Shown here: positions 56,972 through 64,000 of the stretch, one piece after another
Numbering within the stretch: position 1 is the stretch's first letter
Layout: every line of letters begins with the position of its first letter
NCBI RefSeq assembly: GCF_036013935.1
Contig: NZ_CP107902.1
Location: forward strand, 3,505,001 to 3,569,000
Reading direction: 5' to 3'
Length of the DNA stretch: 64,000 nt
Source of the DNA: Streptomyces sp. NBC_00461
GTDB taxonomy: Bacteria > Actinomycetota > Actinomycetes > Streptomycetales > Streptomycetaceae
Translations under genes and position numbers: made by a program
Notes under the pieces: model-generated
What the model was told of the DNA's origin: nothing
The model's database searches: none
Seen by the model: the letters and a program-made list of their open reading frames with translations, nothing else

Positions 56972-59751
56972 GCGGAACCTCCGATCAGGGTGAGGAAGGC
57001 GTCTTCCAGGCGGCGGTGGGGGCCGAGCGAGGCGACCGGGACTTCGAGGCGCACCAGCTCGACCAGGAGGTGGGCGGCGGCGCTGCCCGTGCGGGCGGCC
57101 GCGGGGGGTTCGGCGGGGAGTGCCACGGTTTGCAGCATTTCGTCCGCGGCAGCGTCGTGGCTGGTCGCGCCCCGCGGCGGAGCCGCCGATGGAGGCAGCC
57201 CCGCGCCCCTGAGGGACGTTGGTGCCAGCCGGACCAGCAAGCCGCCGTCGGTTCGGGTCGCCGACTCGACGCCCGGTAGGGACGCCACCTTCTCCACCAT
57301 CGGGTCCGGGATGTTGGCGGCCAGGCCGACGAGCAAGGTGTCACCGGAGCCGATGATCTCGGCGACCGGGCCCGCCTGGACGAGGCGGCCGCGGTCCATG
57401 ACGACCAGGTGGGTGCAGGACTGCTCGACCTCCGCCAGGAGGTGGCTGGAGACGATCACCGTGCGGCCGGCCGCCGCGTACCGGATCAGCACCTCGCGCA
57501 TCTCGCGGATCTGCGGCGGGTCGAGGCCGTTGGTCGGTTCGTCGAGGATGAGCAGGTCCGGGAGGCCGAGCATGGCCTGGGCGATGGCGAGGCGCTGGCG
57601 CATGCCCTGGGAGTAGGTGCGCACGGCCCGGGCGAGTGCGTCGCCGAGGCCCGCGATCTCCAGGGCCTCCTCCAGGTGCGCGTCCTCGGGCGGGCGGCCC
57701 GTCGCCTGCCAGTACAGCTCCAGGTTGTCGCGGCCCGAGAGGTGCGGGAGGAAGCCCGCGCCCTCCACGAACGCGCCGACCCGGGACAGCACCGGGGCGC
57801 CGGGGCGGATGGCGTGCCCGAAGACGCGGATCTCGCCTTCGTCCGGCTTGATCAGGCCCATCAGCATGCGCAGGGTGGTGGTCTTGCCCGCGCCGTTCGG
57901 TCCGAGGAGGCCCAGGACCTGGCCCTTGGCCACGCGGAAGGACAGGTCCCGTACCGCGTAACGGTCCGTCGACCTGGCGTACCGCTTGCTCAGGTCCGTG
58001 ATCTGGAGGGGGACTTCGGTGAGCGCCGGGTCCGGTGGCACAGCGGTCGTGCGACGGCGGCCGCTCAGCAGCAGGGCCAGGGCGATCACCGCTCCGGCCA
58101 GCGGGAGCCACCACACCCAGGACGGCAGCGGGGCGGCAGCGGTGGTCACGCCGGGTGCCGTCGGCACCTTCAGGTCGCCCTTGAGGGAGACGGTGTACGT
58201 CGCCGGGGTGGCCGGGGAGGCGTAGCCCAGGTCGGTGGAGGCGAGGACCAGGCGCAGGCGGTGCCCCGGCTCGACCTCGTGGTCGACGGCCGGCAGCGTG
58301 ATCGTCACGTCCTTGCCCGCCTTCGCGCCCTCGACGCGGACGGGCGTCACCAGCTGCGAGGGCAGCACGGGCGTCCCGCCGCCGGGAGAGACGTCGTACA
58401 CCTTCCCGAACAGCACGGCGTCGTCGCTCGTGGACTTGACGTGGACGGTGACCGTCGGCGATCCGGTGATCCGCACATGGCCGGACATCGGCGCCGACTC
58501 GAACCGCGCGTACTGGCCGGGGAAGTCCAGCGACACCCCGACGCCGAGCGAGGACAGCTGGGCGAGTCCGCCGGAGCCGCCGAGGCCGGGCAGGGCGGAG
58601 ACGGCGGGCGGGGTGGCGCCCGCCGGGTTGTCGAAGGTCTGCCGCGTGCCCCTCAGCGGCACGGAGCGCTGCCCGCTCTCCAGGCCCGGGTAGGTGTCGT
58701 CGCTCGCTCCTCGCAGCAGGGCCGAGCCGGTCGTGGAGTCGACTCCTCCGGTGCGGCTGACGCGGAAGGCCGGGCCCGTGTCCGTGGTCTTCTCGTCCTT
58801 GAGGTAGCGGTCGAACCAGGCACGCACGCGTGTCTGTACGCGGCTCGTCTCCATGTCGCCGCCGTCGTGCCCCCCGGCGATCCAGTCGACGTCCACGGGG
58901 GCTCCGTTCGCCCGGATGGCTTTCGCCGCCGCGTCCGCCTGGCCGAGCGGGAAGAGGGAGTCCGTCTGGCCCTGCAGCAGGAGGGTGGGCACCTTGATGC
59001 GGTCGGCGACGGCGGACGGGGAGCGGGCGGACAGCAGCTCACGCGCCTGCGCGTCCGGCCTGCCCGACTCCGCGACCCGCTGGTACATCCGGCACAGCTC
59101 GGTCTGGAAGCTGTCGCATCCGCCGCCGGAGTTGACGAAGATGCCCGCCCACAGCTTCTTGAAGACGTCGTTCGGGAAGAGGGCGTCCGCCAGGTTCCAG
59201 TACGTGATCGCCGGGGCGATGGCGTCCACGCGGTGGTCGTATCCCGCCGCGAGCAGCGAGATCGCGCCGCCGTACGAGGCGCCCGCGACGCCCACGCGCG
59301 GGTCGCCGGGCTTGTCGAGCCGGACCTGGGGCTGCTTCGCCAGCCAGTCGATCAGCTGGGAGACGTCGGCGACCTCGCCCTTGGGGTCGTTCAGTCCGAT
59401 CTTGCCGGTGGACCTGCCGAATCCGCGTGCCGACCAGGTCAGGACCGCGTAGCCGTCCCTGGCCAGGTCCTGCGCCTGCTGCCGTACGTCGTCCTTGTTC
59501 CCGCCGAAGCCGTGGGCAAGCAGGACGGCGGGGCGGCGTGCGGCGCTTGAGCCGGACGTGAAGAACGAGGTGTCGATACGGACGCCGTCCACGGCCATGA
59601 CCCGGTTGGTCCGGTGCACCGCGGGTGCGTCGTCGGAGGCGGCGGCCGTCCATGTCCCGGCACCGGCGAGCACGACGACGGCGGCCCCGGCGGCCAGCAG
59701 GCGCCGGGGCCTCCGAAGCAGCCCTCGCAGGCGGGGCATTCGAAGATCCAT
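56968..59751 (-). CDS. fusion: extracellular X-Pro-peptidase-like hydrolase + ABC ATPase
   Basis: 927 aa in one frame. Residues about 1-40 hold a signal anchor; 45-540 form an alpha/beta hydrolase of the CocE/X-Pro dipeptidyl-peptidase type with nucleophile Ser in GVAGASYGGAISL, Asp near LLLQGQTDSLFPL, His in GGHDGG and a C-terminal jelly-roll; then a helix WVWWLPLAGAVIALALLL; then a cytoplasmic ABC ATPase (LLGLLGPNGAGKTTTLRMLM, signature YSQGMRQRLAIAQA, LLILDEPTNGLDP). So hydrolase and transport motor are on opposite membrane faces. ATG 59751; overlaps the permease gene by ATGA. Confidence 0.9.
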   Translation of the reverse strand: MDLRMPRLRGLLRRPRRLLAAGAAVVVLAGAGTWTAAASDDAPAVHRTNRVMAVDGVRIDTSFFTSGSSAARRPAVLLAHGFGGNKDDVRQQAQDLARDGYAVLTWSARGFGRSTGKIGLNDPKGEVADVSQLIDWLAKQPQVRLDKPGDPRVGVAGASYGGAISLLAAGYDHRVDAIAPAITYWNLADALFPNDVFKKLWAGIFVNSGGGCDSFQTELCRMYQRVAESGRPDAQARELLSARSPSAVADRIKVPTLLLQGQTDSLFPLGQADAAAKAIRANGAPVDVDWIAGGHDGGDMETSRVQTRVRAWFDRYLKDEKTTDTGPAFRVSRTGGVDSTTGSALLRGASDDTYPGLESGQRSVPLRGTRQTFDNPAGATPPAVSALPGLGGSGGLAQLSSLGVGVSLDFPGQYARFESAPMSGHVRITGSPTVTVHVKSTSDDAVLFGKVYDVSPGGGTPVLPSQLVTPVRVEGAKAGKDVTITLPAVDHEVEPGHRLRLVLASTDLGYASPATPATYTVSLKGDLKVPTAPGVTTAAAPLPSWVWWLPLAGAVIALALLLSGRRRTTAVPPDPALTEVPLQITDLSKRYARSTDRYAVRDLSFRVAKGQVLGLLGPNGAGKTTTLRMLMGLIKPDEGEIRVFGHAIRPGAPVLSRVGAFVEGAGFLPHLSGRDNLELYWQATGRPPEDAHLEEALEIAGLGDALARAVRTYSQGMRQRLAIAQAMLGLPDLLILDEPTNGLDPPQIREMREVLIRYAAAGRTVIVSSHLLAEVEQSCTHLVVMDRGRLVQAGPVAEIIGSGDTLLVGLAANIPDPMVEKVASLPGVESATRTDGGLLVRLAPTSLRGAGLPPSAAPPRGATSHDAAADEMLQTVALPAEPPAAARTGSAAAHLLVELVRLEVPVASLGPHRRLEDAFLTLIGGSA

Positions 59752-59955
59752 GCCTCAACGGTACGGGGCGTCTCTGACAGTTGGAGCAGCCTCGGGGGTG
59801 AGGGGGGCGCCCTCCCGCGGGAGTACCGGGCGATCAGCGTGTACCGCGGTTGCTGTACGGCTACTGGCTCGGTCTGTCCTGTGCTTTGCCGGGTGCGGGT
59901 TCGTCGAGGCTTGTCGTGCGGTTCCCCGCGCCCCCAGGGCGCCCCTGCGGGGCGA

Positions 59956-61356
59956 TCAAGGCTGGGCGTCCTCCGGGACGGAGACCAGCCACCGCGTGTC
60001 CTTGCGCGGCCGAAGGTAGAAGGCCCAGTACAAGGTGGCCACTGCCGTGATGCCGCCTGTCCAGAGCAGGTAGCTCGTCTCCTGCTGGCTGAGGATGTAC
60101 GCCAGTACCGCGATCAGCAGGACCGGCATCGCGGGCCACAGGGGCATGCGCCAGGCCGGGGTGTGCTTGTGGGAGGCGCGGCGGGAGAGGAGGGCGGCCA
60201 CGGCGACCAGGAGGTACATGCCGGTCACCGAGACGCCCGTGACGCCGTACAGGGTGTCGAGGTTCACGAAGCAGAGCACGGCGCCGGGGATGCCGACGGC
60301 GAGGGTGGCGACCCAGGGGGAACCGAAGCGGCCGAGCTTGGCGAAGACGTGGTTGACCGGCTCGGGCCAGGCCTTGTCGCGCGCCGAGGCGAACAGGACG
60401 CGGGAGTTCTGGATGACCATCACGATGCCGGCGTTGATGATCGCGAGGGCCACGCAGAGGCTGACGAAGGTGCCGACCGCCGAGTTGGACCAGGCGGTGA
60501 CCATGGAGCTGATGTCGCCGCCGGTCAGCTCCGTGAGGTCGGAGGCGCCCAGGGTGATGGCGACGACCGGGACCAGGATGATCACGGTGGAGATGGCGAG
60601 GGTGGCCAGGACGGTGCGGGCGACGTTGCGGCGCGGGTGCTCCAGCTCCTCGGAGAGGTAGACGGCGGTCGAGAAGCCCTGGGTGACGAAGAGGGCGATC
60701 GCCAGGCCGGAGACGACCAGCATCGCCGTCACCGTGTCCGTGTGGCCGCCGGTACCGGCCACCTGCATGGCCACCAGGCTGCCCGCGCCCCGCTCGCTGT
60801 GTGCGAAGCCCAGGACGGCCACGACGGCTGCGGCGATGACCTCCAGGACCAGGAAGATGCCGGTGATCCAGGCGTTGGCGCGCAGGTCGAGCAGGCCGGC
60901 CAGGGTGGCGAGCAGCATCACGCCGGCGCCGGCGATCGACGGGTCGAGATGCACGACCGGTGCCAGGTAGTCCGCCGTGCCCATCGCGATCACCGGCGGG
61001 ACGATCATGACGACCAGGAGAGAGAGGACGAAGACCAGCCAGCCCGCGAGGCGGCCCGCCAGCGTCGAGACCATGGCGTACTCGCCACCCGCGCTGGGGA
61101 TGAGGGTGCCCAGCTCCGAGTAGCAGAAAGCCACGGCGATACAGAGCAGGGAGCCGATGGCGATCGTCAGGGCGGTGGCGGTGCCGAGCGAGCCGAACAG
61201 GTCCGGGACGACCACGAACAGCGTGGAGGCGGGGGTCACGCAGGAGAGGGTCAGCAGTGTCCCGCCGACCACTCCGATGGAGCGCTTGAGCGTCCGGGGA
61301 CTGCTGTCCGCTGACTCTGCGACGTCGGTGGCGACAGGGCGGAGCGTGTCGGTCAT
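59956..61356 (-). CDS. APC-family amino acid permease
   Basis: 466-aa transporter with twelve membrane helices: IGVVGGTLLTLSCVTPASTL, AVAFCYSELGTLIPSAGGEY, LVFVLSLLVVMIVPPVIAMG, FVTQGFSTAVYLSEELEHPR, AIINAGIVMVIQNSRVLFAS. The conserved EYAM and the SEE...P motif mark the APC superfamily. Substrate unknown, possibly GABA- or ethanolamine-like. ATG 61356 (MTDTLRPVAT). Convergent to nothing; upstream of mmsA's terminator. Confidence 0.9.
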   Translation of the reverse strand: MTDTLRPVATDVAESADSSPRTLKRSIGVVGGTLLTLSCVTPASTLFVVVPDLFGSLGTATALTIAIGSLLCIAVAFCYSELGTLIPSAGGEYAMVSTLAGRLAGWLVFVLSLLVVMIVPPVIAMGTADYLAPVVHLDPSIAGAGVMLLATLAGLLDLRANAWITGIFLVLEVIAAAVVAVLGFAHSERGAGSLVAMQVAGTGGHTDTVTAMLVVSGLAIALFVTQGFSTAVYLSEELEHPRRNVARTVLATLAISTVIILVPVVAITLGASDLTELTGGDISSMVTAWSNSAVGTFVSLCVALAIINAGIVMVIQNSRVLFASARDKAWPEPVNHVFAKLGRFGSPWVATLAVGIPGAVLCFVNLDTLYGVTGVSVTGMYLLVAVAALLSRRASHKHTPAWRMPLWPAMPVLLIAVLAYILSQQETSYLLWTGGITAVATLYWAFYLRPRKDTRWLVSVPEDAQP

Positions 61357-61556
61357 ACGGCGGGTTCCGATCGACTCGTGCGGATGCCTCCGGCGGCTGC
61401 GGCGGTGCTGCATCGAACCCCGACGAAAACCGGCGCGTCAATAGGTGTTTACCTACGGAATCCGTAGATCGAAAGGCTTTCTGGGCGCGTTTACGGCAGT
61501 GGGGTGTGGACTGTTCGGCTCTGTTCGGTCGTACGGGAACCGCAGCACGAGCTCGC

Positions 61557-61592
61557 AAAAAAATGGGGCCGTCCGTATGACGGACGGCCCCA
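61557..61592 (-). terminator. intrinsic terminator of mmsA
   Basis: 13-bp stem TGGGGCCGTCCGT/ACGGACGGCCCCA with loop ATG (61564-61592), followed on the minus strand by a run of seven T. One of the few classic rho-independent terminators in the window. Confidence 0.95.
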
Positions 61593-61611
61593 TCAGGGGA
61601 TCAGGTCACCC

Positions 61612-63114
<1,503 letters not shown>

Positions 63115-63128
63115 GCCCAGATACTCCT

Positions 63129-64000
63129 TCACAGATGGCGGCGTCGGGTGGAGACGTGCCGTTCGTACAGCTCTCGGGCCTTCACCGCTGACGGTCGGGT
63201 CGCGGTCTCGGCCACAGGTACATCCCACCAGGCCTGCGCCGGTGGCGGGCCCGACACAGTGTCGGCCGTTTCGGTCTCGACGTAGACACATGTGGGCGTG
63301 TCGGCGGCGCGGGCCTCGGCGAGCGCCTCCCGAAGATCGGCCACGGTCTTCGCCCGCAGGACGCGCATGCCCAGGCTGGCGGCGTTCGCGGCGAGATCCA
63401 CGGGCAGCGGCGCCCCCGTGTACGTGCCGTCGTGCGACGGGAAGCGGTACGCGGTGCCGAACCGCTCGCCGCCCACCGACTCGGACAGGCCGCCGATGGA
63501 CGCGTACCCGTGGTTCTGCACGAGCAGCACCTTGATCGCGATGCCCTCCTGTACGGCGGTCACGATCTCCGTCGGCATCATCAGGTACGTGCCGTCGCCG
63601 ACCAGCGCCCACACGGGCCGGTCCGGGGCGGCCATCTTCACGCCGATGGAGGCCGGGATCTCGTAGCCCATGCAGGAGTAGCCGTACTCCAGGTGGTACT
63701 GGTCCCGCGAGCGCGCCCGCCACAGTTTGTGCAGGTCGCCGGGGAGGGAGCCGGCCGCATTGATGATCACGTCCGTCTCGTCGACGATCGCGTCCAGCGC
63801 GCCGAGCACCTGCGGCTGCGTCGGCCGTACGTCCGGCTCGTCGGCCTCGTAGCAGGCGTCGACGCGCTGCTCCCAGCGCTCCTTGTCCTCGGTGTACTCC
63901 GTGACGTAGGGCGACTCGACCCGGTGCGCGTGCGTGTCCAGGGCCGCCGTCAGTTCCTGCAGGCCGCTGCGGGCGTCCGCGATCAGCGGCTGACCGGCGA
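63129..64000 (-). CDS. iolD: IolD, trihydroxycyclohexanedione hydrolase, C-terminal part
   Basis: ThDP-dependent ring-opening enzyme of myo-inositol breakdown. About 290 C-terminal residues are in the window; the start lies beyond the right edge. Visible: DVIINAAGSLPGDLHKLWRA, YHLEYGYSCMGYEIPASIGV, the ThDP motif VWALVGDGTYLMMPTEIVTA with QNHGYASIGGLSESVGGERF, and VYVETETADTVSGPPPAQAW. Same operon as mmsA. Confidence 0.95.
   Translation of the reverse strand, partial: AGQPLIADARSGLQELTAALDTHAHRVESPYVTEYTEDKERWEQRVDACYEADEPDVRPTQPQVLGALDAIVDETDVIINAAGSLPGDLHKLWRARSRDQYHLEYGYSCMGYEIPASIGVKMAAPDRPVWALVGDGTYLMMPTEIVTAVQEGIAIKVLLVQNHGYASIGGLSESVGGERFGTAYRFPSHDGTYTGAPLPVDLAANAASLGMRVLRAKTVADLREALAEARAADTPTCVYVETETADTVSGPPPAQAWWDVPVAETATRPSAVKARELYERHVSTRRRHL

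Noticed and set aside
57409..59550. 713-codon plus-strand frame opposite the hydrolase-ABC fusion
   Set aside because: Antisense shadow; the minus-strand frame contains complete catalytic and Walker motifs.

Overview
The window reads as a chromosomal segment of a Streptomyces. It has very high GC, GTG and TTG starts, many 1-11 nt gene overlaps, a MelC1/MelC2 tyrosinase pair, a DynA/DynB dynamin-like pair beside an SSB, and TTA (bldA-type) codons in a few genes. The core gene order recalls the region upstream of the melanin and rodlet/chaplin genes of S. coelicolor; that comparison is from memory and was not checked.

Left core (1-4905): an SSB gene runs off the left edge. It is followed by the two dynamin-like GTPase genes, which act in sporulation septation in streptomycetes, and by a tRNA-Arg(TCT). 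The tRNA carries a 22.3 kb integrated actinomycete integrative and conjugative element (AICE, 4858-27249) bounded by a perfect 63-bp direct repeat. Its backbone is integrase, excisionase, HUH-type RepSA-like initiator, Spd/transfer proteins, an FtsK-like TraSA translocase, a KorSA-like GntR repressor with palindromic operators and a Pif-like Nudix protein. The cargo holds a ScoMcrA-like type IV restriction enzyme, an unknown SCRGH-motif protein, an Mrr-like nuclease, an orphan TIR-like effector, a secreted protein plus lipoprotein pair, and a six-gene GntR-associated operon with a divergent GntR regulator. Two families of non-coding repeats and an orphan 3' fragment of a tRNA-Ser show that the element was assembled from older pieces.

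Right of the element (27333-42899) lie an LCP ligase, a TatA paralogue, an ArsR/MgtA operon, a PadR/membrane-protein pair, a 2-hydroxyacid dehydrogenase, the tyrosinase pair, a VKOR protein, a frameshifted secreted-protein gene with a (Leu-Pro)n tail, a GH16 enzyme and several small secreted proteins, including three tandem paralogues.

43259-52596 is one tightly overlapping polysaccharide operon: two GT4 enzymes, a priming sugar-phosphate transferase, a Wzy-like polymerase/ligase, a MurJ/Wzx-like flippase, a deacetylase, a Wzz-like protein and a GNAT/FemAB-like protein. Its first gene has a TTA codon. A convergent GH26-like lipoprotein follows.

The right end has an acyl-CoA synthetase remnant, a VWA lipoprotein, an ABC permease with an unusual peptidase-ABC ATPase fusion, an APC permease, mmsA, and the C-terminal part of iolD (inositol/valine catabolism).
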